Source: Biscogniauxia marginata (lineage: Eukaryota > Ascomycota > Sordariomycetes > Xylariales > Xylariaceae). From it: a DNA stretch of 64,000 bases. The stretch's first letter is position 1. Every line of letters starts with the position of its first letter. The position numbers and the translations under genes were made by a program. The notes beneath the pieces are model-generated. The model was not told the origin of the DNA, did not search any database, and saw only the letters and a list, made by a program, of their open reading frames with translations. The stretch is taken from assembly GCA_022695795.1 (NCBI GenBank), contig MU404081.1, forward strand, positions 1 through 64,000. The letters run 5' to 3'. Positions 48,972-61,830 of the stretch are shown here, piece by piece.

Positions 48972-51812
48972 CTATGTAAAGGGACAGCCTAATGCCGAAG
49001 TCCCAACATAAGGGACACAGTACCCAGACTTCAAAGGAGCTTGCAAGTTCGCCTTGGCGTTCTTGCTCGAGACACCAGAAGTCCCCATAAGACTTTCCGA
49101 CGAACCCCTCGCCCAGCAAAACTCCGTCTCACTCGGGCAGTAGTTGTCGCGATTTTGGCATCGATTGACACATGCGTAGACATTCTTCGTCTTCTTATTC
49201 GAGCAGGTGACTGGTATTGACACGCAGGCTTGCCTCGCAGAGCACTCAGTCCTGCCCTTCTCGGGGTCGCATATCTTGGTCTTGTCTGGCTTTCCAATGG
49301 GACCGTGGCCTGCCGGTAGGCCACCCGCCTCTTCGAGGTTCAAATCCTGGGCATATTCAGTTTCGGGTAGGGAGACAGCCATAGCTGTTGCCTTTGGTGG
49401 TGGATTGGCGGTAGTCTTGTTCCCTGAGACGGCGAAACCCGTGGAGCCCTCGACGCAGAGGGAAGGATCATCCCATGTAGCTCTCGCAGCATCGCGCCAT
49501 AGTGTCGTCACGTTATACACGTTGTCGAGAGTATACCATATACGGCAATCTGCAGCTAGATATTTGAACTGGAGTGGTATCGTCTCCTTGTCGCGAACCT
49601 GGTCACGCAGGTTAAAGGACGCGTAGCTAACAAACATACCAGAATCCCTAATTTGTGGCAGTTGATTAGCCGCAGTCTCATTGAAGGTACTAGCAGCGTC
49701 TATATCGTCATCAAGCGAGTAGGCAGAGTACAGCCTGGCGCCACGCGAACCACCAGCCGCTTGCATTGGGCCGGGGGTAGGATTGCCGCCAACTACAATT
49801 GTCTTGACACCAGCTTGGTGGGTCATCATCTCAACAAACAAAGCACAAGCCGAGGAGCAGACACCGTCTGTGAGCTAGGACACTATCAGTAGAGGCTCGG
49901 TAGTAGAAAAGGTGATACATACAATGACAATATCTTCCGGTGCCCAGGGAACAGGCCACTCAGGCTCATTTCCAGGGGTATAAGCGACTGGAACCCAGCC
50001 GTCAAATGCAGCGATGTCGAAATTTTCGTTGGCAAGGTCATATCTCTCCTGATCATGTCCATATCAGCGCAAAGTTATATGGATGTCATGGAATTGGTTT
50101 TACTGACAGTGAGGGAGAAACTGTCTCCGTTATCCTCTCTAGGTCCGTAGTATTCAGCCCAGGAGGTGAAGTTGTCTCCTGTGTCTGCATTCAATCTGGT
50201 TGTGACTACCCATTCGTCGGCTTCCATCTCATACTTCTGTTCAGCTTCCGTATTATTGTCAAGTGCTAGTGACTCCCAATAATTGGTCACTGTGCTTCCC
50301 AGTATGTCGGCCATCCCGTGGCTTCGCCGACGGCTTCCAGCAAATGGATCAATGTTTGGAAAGAACCTCCTGAAGGTTGTGAAAGCTAGCATTGAGGTAC
50401 CGCCGTAGTTCTGCTGTAGATCAATGACTACCTTGGAAATACCTCGGACCGTAGCATTGCCGGTGAAGTAGGTGACAGCATCAGCAAAGTTTCCAATGTT
50501 ATCCGAATATACATTGAAGCTCGGTATGCTCAAAATGCCCGTGGATATGTCATCTAGGAAATATCCAGTAACAAAACCACCCCCCGTCGCGGCAAGGTTA
50601 TCTTGCGCAATACTGGGGTTCTCTGGGTAAGCACCTTCACTGACTTCCGACCACCCAAGATTGGCATCCGTGGTGTTGGTGGGTTCACCATCGATGCTGC
50701 TAAGGTCTGCAAATGATTCAGGTAGCTCAACATCATCATATGAATCCGGGAGGAGCCCCAAGACAAAATAATTATAGAAATCTCCGCCAGTCGTTAGAGG
50801 GCCTGTGAAATCGGGGTTGTTGTAAACAGCCAACCAGTAGGTTTCTATTGGATCACTGCCGTTGGCGAAAGTGAAGTTAAGTGCATCACCCCAGTAACCC
50901 TGAGATGGATCGCCAGGGTAGAACGTAGCACCACCAGAAAAGACGCTGACTGTCCCTTGAATGTCCTGAGCAGGGCTGCTCATCAATTGGTTCCAATCCC
51001 CGTGGGGTTCGAGCATGCCGATTGAGTGGAGGGCGGCAAACCGGGCTAGGAAATCTACGACATTTTCCCCGTTGATGGTGACTATGGGGGATATGTTCCA
51101 GCCGTACTGCTGTCGACCCAAGATATCATCTGGAAACGAATTTATTAACATAAGTACCGTTTTAACGTAGCTATATCAAATCCAACACACCTTTAAGATA
51201 GACGTTTGGGTTCTCCTTGCCATCAGCTGATACGGACAAGATTTCGTATGGACTCGCAAAGGAGAAGGCGGACAGAATGCCGGCGTAAAGGTCAACATGC
51301 ATATCATGCACTCTATAGACGAGTTGCTGCAAGTCCGTTTCGAATGCATACTGGTTTTTGTATGCACCAGAAGTGACATTTTGCTTGAGTTGCTCTAAGC
51401 CTCCAAAGAAATCGAAAGCAGGTTGTTGATAGCCTTCTGGAGGGTCCTTCACATATTTCAGAGTACTTTGAAACTGCATTGTCGTGTTGTAGTATTCTAT
51501 AAACCGCAGTGCGACTGCATCGTTGAATGGAACGCTTGTCAGGCATGAATAGGCGGCTTCTGCATAGAATACTCGATAGCCTGCAAATAATAATTAATAC
51601 GACTCTTCGAGATAAGCGGCCTATCATCTACCTTGGTTGACATCGTCTATTATATCACCGCACGCGGTGGAAACTGTATCCTCGGAGCTTGTTATAGCGG
51701 ATGGTTCTTCTCTTCTTCTATGGGGACGAGAGGAGGGTATCGCGAGGGCGATGCTAGCAAGCATGCCCAGAACTATTGAGCACATCCAAAGCATCTTGAG
51801 CCAAGTGAGCAT
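48972..51812 (-). CDS. Secreted S41-family (CPAF-like) serine peptidase
   Basis: Minus-strand exons 51812-51632, 51580-51191, 51129-50108, 50048-49923 and 49874-48972 give 873 aa; introns are 51, 61, 59 and 48 nt and every join keeps the frame. A signal peptide (about 1-24, MLWMCSIVLGMLASIALA) is followed by the body. VYRVHDMHVDLY (H152/H155) matches the catalytic His region of CPAF-type S41 peptidases. VVIDLQQNYGGTSML matches the strand before the active site, and LTDGVCSSACALF (Ser 580 or 581) is the nucleophile motif. Many NxT/S sites suggest glycosylation. After the peptidase core comes a Cys-rich tail (about 760-873: KICDPEKGRTECS, CVNRCQNRDNYC, ending ALGCPFT) that I do not recognise. 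S41 peptidases in fungi are secreted or vacuolar and their substrates are mostly unknown. The gene starts about 690 bp from the divergent NACHT gene. Confidence 0.87.
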
Positions 51813-52500
51813 GTTAGTGAACTATTAAGAAAGTATGCAACGGGCAAATCTTAAAAGCATTAGAAAGAGAAAATAACGGCTGCCTCTACTTCAAGTTCAT
51901 TCTTCAAGGTTCTTATTGGATCAAATCGTAGGATTTGTAGCCTCAACCAAATCCCAACATCGAACGTTTCTGACTCTCGCGTATAGTTTAATAGTTACAA
52001 ATTGCGCCACAGAAGCTCTCATGATCTCCTCCATGAATCTGTTGCGTGAAGAAGTAGCATGGGTCGTAAAATCTAGCCTATCAGCAGAGACGATTGGGTA
52101 TAAAAATAACTAATTTACCGGGCTAGGAACTTTCTATCCATCAGCTGAGGCTCGTCGCATGGGAAGCGGGCCAGGGAAGCTTACGTTGCCCTGGAGCTGA
52201 AGCAAAAAGATCCTCCGAGTCACATCAGCTCATCCTACATATGAGCATGGTCCTTTACTATGCAGGTCTGATATACTACCCTTGTCTGCGCGACATATTA
52301 CATATCAGAATGGTAGGCCGCGGCAATTTTGGGGGCCAAAAGATAGGTATGAAAGAATGCCCAAGTTCGTGGCTACTTATCAACCTTTCGCCAACAAGTT
52401 CTCATAGAACCTGAATAGAGCCTCGATTCTATTTTAACTAGGGGCTCAAATAAAGCAAACAATAATTAGTAATGCTTAGACATAGGGAGGGCCGTCGAAA
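51813..52500. promoter_or_regulatory. Divergent promoter region between S41 peptidase (-) and NACHT gene (+)
   Basis: Both neighbours start here and point away from each other, so a shared control region is possible. No gene is supported; the frame at 51916-52113 shows no motif. No N-terminal effector exon for the NACHT gene could be recognised in this stretch. Confidence 0.5.
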
Positions 52501-54277
52501 ATGGTAATCCAGCCGGAAGACGAGCAGACCCCTCTAGTTTGGGAGCTTCTCGGTCAACATCGAATGCATCCCGCGATAAGTGAGCATTATTATCTAGGAC
52601 CAGACACTTTCGATTATTTATTCAGCTGGGTATTCAAGAGTGAAGTCTTCGAATTTTGGCAAAAGAAGGAGAGTAGATGGATGCTTCGATGTTTTGGTGG
52701 CCCTGGTTCAGGCAAGGTACTGCCTAGTTTCTATCAGTAGAAGTACATTCGTTGATTTCTCTTAGACGACAGTATCCGCTTTAGCTGCAGAAAACCTACG
52801 CCTTCGGTTCAACCACCCCAAGCAGGCTGTTACCTCGATATTCATCAAGTCAGATATCTTATCCAATGCGGCCTCGTTTATAGAGGACTTCATGATAAGC
52901 ATATTCCGTCAGCTCTGTTCTCGGCATCCAGGAATCACCAACAATTCTGAAGTACTTACGAGCTATAAGTCTTATCTTACAGCTTGTGAGTTGCGCCAAC
53001 GCAACGCCGAACGACTTAGGCTTCTACGCCAAGCACTTCATTCTTGTATTTCTACTTTCGATCGCGTCTTCCTTATCTTGGATGATTTTGATAAGTGCAA
53101 TGAGATGGCAGAACTCTTCCTTGAAGATGAACTTGCGAAACTTCGAGAATTAGGGATCAAGATCATGTTAACGTCACGTATCCAGTGTCGTCAAGAACCA
53201 CCTCTTAAAACATTCTGTGACGCCTGCGATGCAGACTGGTTAAGGGTCTACTGGGAATGTCGTATATGTCCAAACGGATCATTTGTACTTTGTGCTGCGT
53301 GTCAAGAACGAGGTGAAAATTGTCACAAATGGTATGTTGTCTACGAAGCCATTATCAGTGAATAAAGGGAGGTCTAACTTATACCAATAAAACTTAGTAA
53401 TAATAATGAATTTGTGGAGCCCTATGAGTATAGGGATTTGGACATTGGGCTAGTTGGACAGAAGCAAATGATTGATTACATAGTCTGGGACCTCGAAAGT
53501 AACCATGGGGACCTTGGCTTGAACAGCATTGCTTCCGCGAAGCCCCCTCTATCTGGGCTTGGTAAAGCGTTCAACAAGAGGCGAAACCGGGATAAACTCA
53601 AAGAACTCATAGATGAAATTGAGTTTCAGTCCTGGAGCAATATAGCTATGGCTCGACTTCGACTCGAGATAGTTCACGAGATGAGTACTCCAGATGAGAT
53701 TGTCGTGGCTGATAGACTGCCAAGGAGCATAGCAGCCATCTTCGACGCCGGCATCCGGCAGATCGAGCAACAGCCCGAGAGTGAGCGAGAGGTTGGACTT
53801 AAGGCCATTGCTGCAATGTCCCACTTTGAATATGAACAAGGTGTTGACTTCGACATACTTCAACGGCTGCTGCGACGCACTTCGCGGCAGTCACCTCGCC
53901 TCAGCATGCTGCCTCGCAGTTTAGAGGAGATACTACAAGCTACGAAAGGTTTTCTGATTGTAGAAAACCTGGACGAATGCCCGTTCAAAGCTTATAACGA
54001 GGCATTCCATACCTACGCAAGAGATAATTACAACGAGTCTCTTCTATGGGCACACGCTGAACTGGATTTCGATAGTCTAGAGTCCTTCCAATCTATGAAG
54101 CGTTCTCAGACAGGGTTAATCTCATTGGATATGAGAAAACTGCCGACGTCGCGGTTATCAATACGAGGAAGGGATGCTCGAGCTTCTCGTGGATTTCAAG
54201 GGGTATCAGACGCAGGACGACAGAAAATTTCTCATGACCACTTTAGCATTGAGAGAAGGGAAACGACTCGCATATGA
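52501..54277 (+). CDS. NACHT P-loop NTPase (fungal NLR-like) with ZZ-like zinc finger
   Basis: Exons 52501-52716, 52766-53331 and 53398-54277 give 553 aa; introns are 49 and 66 nt (branch GTCTAACTT in the second). Intron 1 splits the Walker A codons: CFGGPGSGK is in exon 1 and TTVSALAA in exon 2 (residues 66-74). Walker B is VFLILDDFDKC (175-179) and KIMLTSRIQCR follows. A Cys-rich ZZ-like finger sits at about 223-262 (FCDACDADW, WECRIC, LCAACQERGENCHKC), a layout I know from fungal NACHT proteins. Next come EPYEYRDLDI and a helical region (IAAIFDAGIRQIE, SLEEILQATKGFLIVE, YARDNYNESLL). Only about 30 residues precede the NACHT module, so no N-terminal effector domain is present, and no ankyrin, WD or TPR repeats follow. 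Just before the stop, two other frames (about 54103-54177 and 54174-54299) also look coding, so the 3' end may be spliced or frameshifted. Function in self/non-self recognition or cell death is inferred from the family. Confidence 0.82.
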
Positions 54278-54317
54278 AATGAAGAACGAAACAGGTTAGG
54301 GTAAATCGGAAAAACGC

Positions 54318-56905
54318 TCAATACAACCAAATTTTCAAACAATGTTTGGAATCAAACTCTACTGCAGCCAAATCCTTCTTCTGTCCGTCCGATTGTAAGA
54401 TAGATTCCCAACTCGCCTTGTTGAGATTGCGAAAATTCATGGCGCCTCTTCTGCGAAAGTGACTGTTCCCCATGTCCTCGACAAGTATGCCAAATCCAGA
54501 ATAAACAGCATCGATCCCTAGCTCGGCATTTTCTAATATTCCCTCATCTTCCGGATCCATATAGCTTGATAGGTGCAGAGAATCTTCCTTTGATGCTGCA
54601 AGGATCAAAAACTGGCATGGATTACTGTATTTCCCAGGTTGAGTATCAGGAAAGGCGCGGATATCGACTTCTTCTTGTGCAATTCCTTCAACAACCAAGG
54701 TCCATTCATCGTCTTCATCGATTCCACGCAATATTGCTTGACCTACCAAGCCCTGTATTTCTATAGCGGAGTGTTTCAAAACAGGTGGCATGTCTCGCAG
54801 ATTCTTCCTGTAATGTGTATCTGTGGTGCTTTGGGGGTTGATGGCTTTGCCAGCCTTTCGCTCCGATACAACCTTATCCAATTTTGTGGTCATATCCACT
54901 AGTTCTCGCTTCCAATCAGAATAGGTGGCAATGGCCTGTGCCTGGTAGATAGTTGTTTCCAACTCAATCGAAATGGATTCGCCATGGTGATCAGTCGCCT
55001 CATAGAAGTAAGACGAAGTGCGCCTACGGTCAGCGACCTCTATCACGGCGCCTTCTATTGACGCCCAAGACCATGATGGGAAGCCCCCATTTTGTTCTTC
55101 GTGTCGCTTTGCCTGTTTGCAGTCAATTACTCGCCACTATATCTCTTGGAGTTAGTGAGAATTTTATTTATGATTCGCAATCTTTGGTTTGAAATAAAAA
55201 TGCGGGTGGGCAAAAAAGATTAGGAGTGGGAATAGGGGTAGAGATGGTAGAAAAGCTGGAGCGACTTGAAAATCCTTACCGCTAACTGTTCTAGGAGGCC
55301 CTTATACCAGAGTCCGGCGAAATATTCTTCTCCTAGAGCATCGCGTACCTGCTTTGCTATGCCCCAAATGGCCGCGAGTTTATCTGAGTGGTAGGTGAGA
55401 TTGCAACTGGTATAAGTACGGACAGCGGTCTTCCAAAAAGTCTCGAGTGAGTCGTTTGCAGAAACAACTAGCGGTAAGACAGCGGTTTCGGAGCCTCGAA
55501 GTCTTTCCCGCCAGTGACGATCGGTTGCTCCTGTATCGAGAGGCTGTGGTAGACCGGCCGGGAACACTTCACAAGCACTTATAGTAGAACAGTCCCAGAA
55601 GATCTGAGTTGCTGAGAAATGAAGGATTCTTTGAGATAGCATTCGTTCTATATATGCACTTAGTATGGCCGGTTGCAACAGGAGGTCAATATTATGCTCA
55701 CCTTGGAAGACCCATCCACGACTGTACAATACACTCTGGAGGAGGTCACCACGCCATAACTCACCAGAGACAATTTGCCATTTGTGGTTTTGGAATAGGG
55801 TCTTGTCACCTTCACTAGGCACATAGCGGGACGGAACTATAAGGTCTAGGTGCTTTTCCCTGTCGCGGAATAAGCCACCATTGCGATCTTCAGAATCAGC
55901 TGCTGCAATGTTGCAATATGAGTTTCGATACACTAAATGCATCAGGGGTGCTTCGGCATGCCAATCGCTCTTGTCTTCTTCGTCCTGGATAATGCAGAGT
56001 GAATCCATCCAAAGATAACGGATCTCCAAGCGTCGAGCAACCCGGACTGCAGAAAAAGGAGTCAATACTTGCTATATTTGAGCTGTTTTTAACCCGTGGA
56101 ACATGTCTCGGGAGCAAAAACTCATACAACAAGCCATAATAGGCATGTTTCACTCATGAGGTAGGCTATAACGGGTAATAAAGAACTCCAAAATTAGCTC
56201 ACCGGCGTGCTCTAGGTTTTTATTCCTACATATCTCACCCCATGGAATACCAAGAAGTTTATACTCTTCAAGATTGCTTGTAGTTAGTTCCGCAAATGAC
56301 TTGTCCTTTCCCCAACTGTGGCTCAAGGTCATATATGGACTGTGGACCTGTTCCGATTGACTGTCGACAACACGTACATATTGCGGCGGCCATGGAGCGT
56401 TGAAATACCCAACATCTAGGACCCTTGTAGGCATAAAGTCGTTGCTTTTCGAAGCCCGTGCGCACTTAACGTGATGGACATTACAATCGTCCACCCATTT
56501 TTTGACCTGAACCCATGACGATCGAGAATCAGTTCTCCCGCCCAGCTGACTACGTGCAATCCTATGTCCTCCCGACTCCTCCTCTTCCGGTAGAAGATAA
56601 AAGGTAACATCGGGCAAAGTCGTGCTACTATCAACAGGTCGAAAGGTGACGACAACATGCTGCTGAATCTCCCTGATCTTGACTGACCGGCGTATGTTCC
56701 ACCAGTACCAAGCCTGGGACTGTTCGACACGGTCTTGGAGAGCTAATTGCCCAATATTCAGCGCCTTAAGCACATGTGGGTGCAATTTCACACAGAAGAC
56801 GCAGCCGTCCTGCGCGGAGACTTGGAGCGCTGCGCCATCGTCACGATGGAACCCCCAGGTTTTCCCCGAATCAAGGACGATCATTCGACAAAAATCACAA
56901 ATCAT
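54318..56905 (-). CDS. HET-domain (heterokaryon incompatibility) protein
   Basis: Minus-strand exons 56905-56203, 56046-55280 and 55136-54318 give 762 aa; introns are 156 and 143 nt with donors GTGAGC and GTAAGG. The start MICDFCRMI is the usual Cys-x-x-Cys beginning of HET proteins; an open frame extends upstream but lacks an ATG. The HET domain begins with YMTLSHSWG (194-199) and IPWGEI, and continues across the first intron in AVRVARRLEIRYLWMDSLCI and then NSYCNIAAADSED, GLF and SRGWVFQ. After the domain come QLAWRVIDC and FPSWSWASIEG, the conserved closing block of the family, then about 240 residues of a variable C-terminal region without recognised repeats. HET domains trigger growth arrest and cell death when incompatible strains fuse. 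The gene is convergent with the NACHT gene, 40 bp separating the stops, so their transcripts probably overlap. Confidence 0.93.
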
Positions 56906-57789
56906 CTTCGTAGAAGTTGATATTCTGCATCGAACCAATATAAAGAAGGGCCGCAGTGGGTAAAACAATGCGCGAAAATATATGCTAGGCGCTTATTCAA
57001 GACATCGGGTAATCTGACCATACTTGAGAAGTTTGGGGGCTAAAAAGAAGTCCTGAAAGCATCGCTCGCCCCAGTGATACCAGTACATAGTACGTATATC
57101 GGCTCTCGATATGAAAGGGGGGGAGGGGGGTTTGTTCAACTTACTAAGTATGTGCAAGTTAGATAAACATCTTGAATTTATCTCTTAGTTAAATAGGTAG
57201 TATTGAAGAAGTCATCTCAGAGTTTCCAAGAACAAAAGACCACCTAGGCATTTGCTTTCTACAGTGGGAATTGATAGTTCTTATGCCACCGCAATAATGA
57301 AAATATATGTTATGTATTTTCATATACCAGGTTGGCACGGACCATGCATAACCCTGATTTAGCCAAGCACAAGCCAATCCTTATATACTACCTGATATGG
57401 AGTGATTACCTACCGTAAGTACTTATAATACAGGCTTTTCGAGGCCTGGGCTAGGTACCTATTATATCTAAATCCACTCCCTACCTAGTTATACCTCCCG
57501 CAAATCACGACATTAACTTAAATTATTTCAAGTCAAGTCAGACGCGGGTTGATAATTACACCGACACAACTTCTGAACTTCTGTTTAGACCATGTCTATA
57601 AACTGCATAGCCGCATAGCGAAGATGGTCTAGGAGATGTTTATAGAAGCAATTCTCTAGTCAATACCAACTCTCAGTGAATACAACAGCTCTCTTACCAG
57701 AGTACCCCTACTTATAAATACGCGGAGTTTACTCGAGTTATGCTGAATCTTCTAGTGTTAACACTATCACACGGATAAGCGCTACTAAA
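56906..57789. other. Promoter region of the HET gene and unique sequence before the repeats
   Basis: The HET promoter should lie just right of 56905. The rest is unique AT-rich sequence with no supported gene; the minus-strand frame at 57189-57377 has no motif. The change to repeat sequence occurs around 57790. Confidence 0.55.
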
Positions 57790-59545
57790 CCTACCAAGAA
57801 CTATTAATTATAAACCTCATTTTAATAAGCTAATAATAAAGACATAAGATGTAATAATATTAACCTATAATTAAAGGTAATTACCTTAAAATAATAACTA
57901 TGTATATAAATAAATGTTAAATTCTTAACTAAGGTTAAAAAAAAACTTAAACTCTTAAATCTTTAAAAACCAAAAAGAATTATTAATTAAATATAAATCT
58001 TAGTTTTAAGTTTAATACTTCTTATTATAAATAATTCTTTTTACCTTCAAAGCGATTTTACTTTTAATATTTCTTATACCTATTTATTATATTATTAACT
58101 TATATCTTTAATAAAACTTTTATTAATACTTTAAATTCTTCACCTTTTTAACAAAATTATTTATAACTACCTCATTTTTAAGCCTCACTAATAATCCACT
58201 TTTTATACCTTAATTATTTATCTTTTAAACCTAAAAACAAAAAATATTATCTTAAACACTTAATATAAAAAATCCTATTATTAAACCACTTATACCACTA
58301 TTAATAAAAACCCTTAATACACAAATAAAAAAAGAATCGAAAAATTAATTTTTAAATTAAAACTTTAAAAAAAGTTACCGATAAAAACATATAACCTTTT
58401 CCAGTTTTTAATAAACCTAAACTTAACCTTCTTTATTACCTTATATATTAAAAATTAAAACTTTTTACCGTCACAAAACTTTAAAATATTTACATTAAAA
58501 CTAAAATCATTTACTTAAACTATCAAAAAAACTACTAAATTTTTATTATATAAAAAAACTAAATTAAACCTAACCGTTATAAGGTTCCTTATTATTTTAA
58601 TATAATCCTTAATATCTTCTTAACATAACTCGCGGTCCTTAAAACCCCGTAAAACTAAAAACCCACCTAAAAAATCGATCGAGGAAGTCGTATTAAGTAA
58701 CAGCTCGCTTATCCTTTATAACCCCTAATTATATAATATAATAATAAAAAATGCGCTATTTTTTCTACTCACGTTAAAAATACTTAATACACCCCCTTAC
58801 CTTAAAAACCTACATAAAATTATAAAAAATATATATTAAACCTTAATTTAACTATCGAAAAAAAGCAACGCAATTTAAACTATTAATAAATAACACCTTA
58901 AAAAACTTTATAAAAAAATGCGATAAACTTATTTATATATTACATATAAATCTTAACGTTACCTCGAAATAATATAATAATAACTAAAAATATATTACTA
59001 ATAAATTTAAGATTTTAACGTCACCTTTATTAATAAAATATAAAATATATTAACAACTTATATTACCACTAATAAACGACGTTAAAAAGCTATTTATTAA
59101 TTTAAAAAGGTAATTATTTAATAAAATAAGTATATCACCGAGTTACAAAAAATTATAATTAAATAAATACAATTTAATAACTAAATTAAGAATTAAACTT
59201 AATAACAAAAAAAGCAAATTAATACCCTCTTTTAATAACTATATATTATTAAACCTAAATTAAAAAATAATATAATAATAAACTAATAACTTATAAACAT
59301 TTACTTAATCTTTTATTAAAAAATACCACGAATAACTTAACTATAAAACCTTTTTAACAATAAACATTATAATAAACATTATAATTACAAAAACAACTCT
59401 TTAACTAATATTATCCGCGTTTATTAACTAACTCTTTACCTTCTTTATTCCCCTTACTAAATACTCCAACTTTAAAACACAAATAAAAACAAAGGCCTTT
59501 ACTTAAAAAAGTCTTATAAATACCTAAATAAAGAACTAAACTAAC
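57790..59545. mobile_element. RIP-mutated repeat, G-depleted on the + strand (type unknown)
   Basis: About 1.75 kb of extreme A+T in which C survives on the + strand but G is nearly absent; several 60-base lines hold no G at all. This is the footprint of C-to-T mutation of the minus strand, as made by RIP in duplicated DNA. No frame is open in any phase for more than a few dozen codons and I could not recognise the original element. The left edge follows unique sequence at about 57790 and the right edge is an unmutated island at 59546. Confidence 0.75.
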
Positions 59546-59640
59546 TATATCCGTATATAATTATGACGAACCTCCTTGTGTGTTCCTAGTTAGCTGACTT
59601 CACAAGTGAGTACGTACTAGGTTTTCTTGATTTAAAGGTA
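59546..59640. other. Short less-mutated island between two RIP blocks
   Basis: About 95 bases of ordinary composition (for example CGAACCTCCTTGTGTGTTCC) separate two blocks with opposite strand bias. It may be unique host DNA left between two elements, or the end of a long terminal repeat that escaped mutation. No gene fits here. Confidence 0.5.
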
Positions 59641-61569
59641 ATAATGAATTGAGATTGGTTTAAGAGATTCACTTTTTCTTGTTCGTTAAAGAGATTTCAA
59701 GGTACTTTTATTATAGTATTAAGAAGTGATTATAGTTTTAGATTAATAACTAAAAAACTAGAATAAATAATTAAATATATAAGAAACACCGTTCTTTTTA
59801 TACTTATTTTTTTTATTTTTTATTTTTTATAATTAATATGTTAAATATTTTTAAATAAGTTTTATTTATACTTATTTATTTTTTATTAAATATTATTAAA
59901 TGTGTTTATTTATATATATTTATATTAAGTTATTTTCTTTTTTCAGGATTTATATTCGATATAAAAGAAAGAATAATAAAAATAATACTTTTATTATTTA
60001 ATTATTTACCTTGGTTAATTCGTAATACTATTTTTCTTCTTTTAAAATCTTTATCTTTAAAAATTGTTTAGTAAGTCTTTTTTATTTTTTTATTATGTTT
60101 ATTAATTATAGTATTAAGCGTCGTCATAAAAATTAAAAACAAAGTTATAAAGAGCTTATTAATCGAATTAATTAAATAGGTTTTAATATCGATATTATGT
60201 TTTATTTTTATTGTTTTAATTATAACTTAAAATGTATAATGTTATTTAAGGTATTAAAGAAATGTGGTAAATGCGTTTTTTATTAACATTAATGTAATGA
60301 AGTAAGAATTCTTTTTAGCTTTTTTCGAAATTTGGATTACAAAGAGAAGCGGTTATTTCTATAAAAATGTTAAGTTAAAGAAACCCTGAAACGACTTTAT
60401 CGAGAAATAGCCGAGATTATAACTCGAGTGAAACGGCTTCGTCATTAAAAAGAGTTATTAAAAAAGAAGGATTTAAAGATGTTTTAGTGTGGTTTTTAAA
60501 ATTTAAATGAACTAGAGAAGTAAAAACGTTTTTAAGTTAAATAATAATTTTTAGCCGAGTAGGTTAAAGTTGTTTTCGAGGCCGTTCTCTTTTTTAATTT
60601 ATCCTTTTTAAATTAAGATCTTGAATTTTAAGCCTTTTTAGTCGATTTAGGTTTTATTAATAAAATTTATTAAGTGCGTTTTTTTAAGTTTATTAAGTGT
60701 TTAAATGGTTTTTATATATATATATTTTAATAAGTACTTTTTTTATTTAATTAAATATTATAATTAATTATTAACTCTTTTTAAGTTTAAATTTTTTTAA
60801 TTTTATATTTATTTAGTTCTTTTTTAAATTTTAGTTAGTTTTTTAATAAAGCGTTTTTTAGTGTTAGTTTTAATAATAATACGTAAAAAATTAAATATAC
60901 TTTAGATTTTTTTAGTAGTTTTAGTTTATAAGTAACATTCGAAATGATTTTCTCGATTTTATATAGTTTTAACTTTTTAAATTTAAGTTTTTTATTAAGT
61001 TATTTTAATTTAATTTAAGGCGTTTTTATTATTACGTTTTATTGTTAGCGGAGTAAGTAAATTATGTCTTTTTTTTTAAGAATTGGTTTTTTAATTCTTT
61101 TTTTATTATAATATTTTGTTATTTTGTTTTAAATAAATTGTAATTCTTTTTGTAATTGTCGTTATACTGCTTAAACCTTTTTAAATAGTACCTTTATTTT
61201 CGGGGCTTTTATTTCGATTTTTAGTGTTTTCGTAAATTTAATTAGTTGTTTTTAAATTTCTGCTTTTTAATTATATATTATTTCGTGTAGTAATATTTTT
61301 ATGTTTTCGTTAACCGAGGTATTATATACTATTTAGGTTATTAGTAGTAATTTTATTTAGTTATTTATTTCTTAGTTAATATAGCTTTTTAGATATTATT
61401 TTATTATTTAGTTTAGTTTTTTTGTTTATTTAGGGATAATACGTTATAAATAATTTTTGTTTAATTCTTATTCGTTTTATTAAGTTAGTTTAAAACTTTA
61501 AAGTAAATAACTTGTTTTTATTTGAAATAATGCGTTTTAATAATTTATGTTTATTAATATATTTTTTAA

Positions 61570-61830
61570 GAAACTAAAAGTTAGTTATTTTATTATACTT
61601 AACTCGTTAAACGGTAAAAAGTAAGTATATTTTGTAAGTTTATTAACGATTATTTATATGTTATTATAAGGTACTTTTATAGTAGGATTTTTTGACTTAA
61701 GAAGTTTCACTACGAAATCCTATATAATTATATGCCACGCTTTGTTAGGTATTTGAGTTAACTATAGTAGTTTATATGGTTTATATCGTGATGTTTTAGC
61801 TTTATTATAAACGTTATAACTCTTTATAAT
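61570..61830 (-). other. Integrase core relic
   Basis: Minus-strand translation around here shows KAKTSRYKPYKLL, then a segment with stops (KAWHIII then DFVVKLLKSKNP), then IIVNKLTKYTYFLPF. These are the recognisable blocks of the catalytic core of fungal Ty3/gypsy integrases. Stops and G-to-A type changes show it is inactive. Confidence 0.8.

Noticed and set aside
56906..56968. Upstream extension of the HET protein
   Set aside because: It would need a TTG start; the ATG at 56905 gives the normal family N-terminus.
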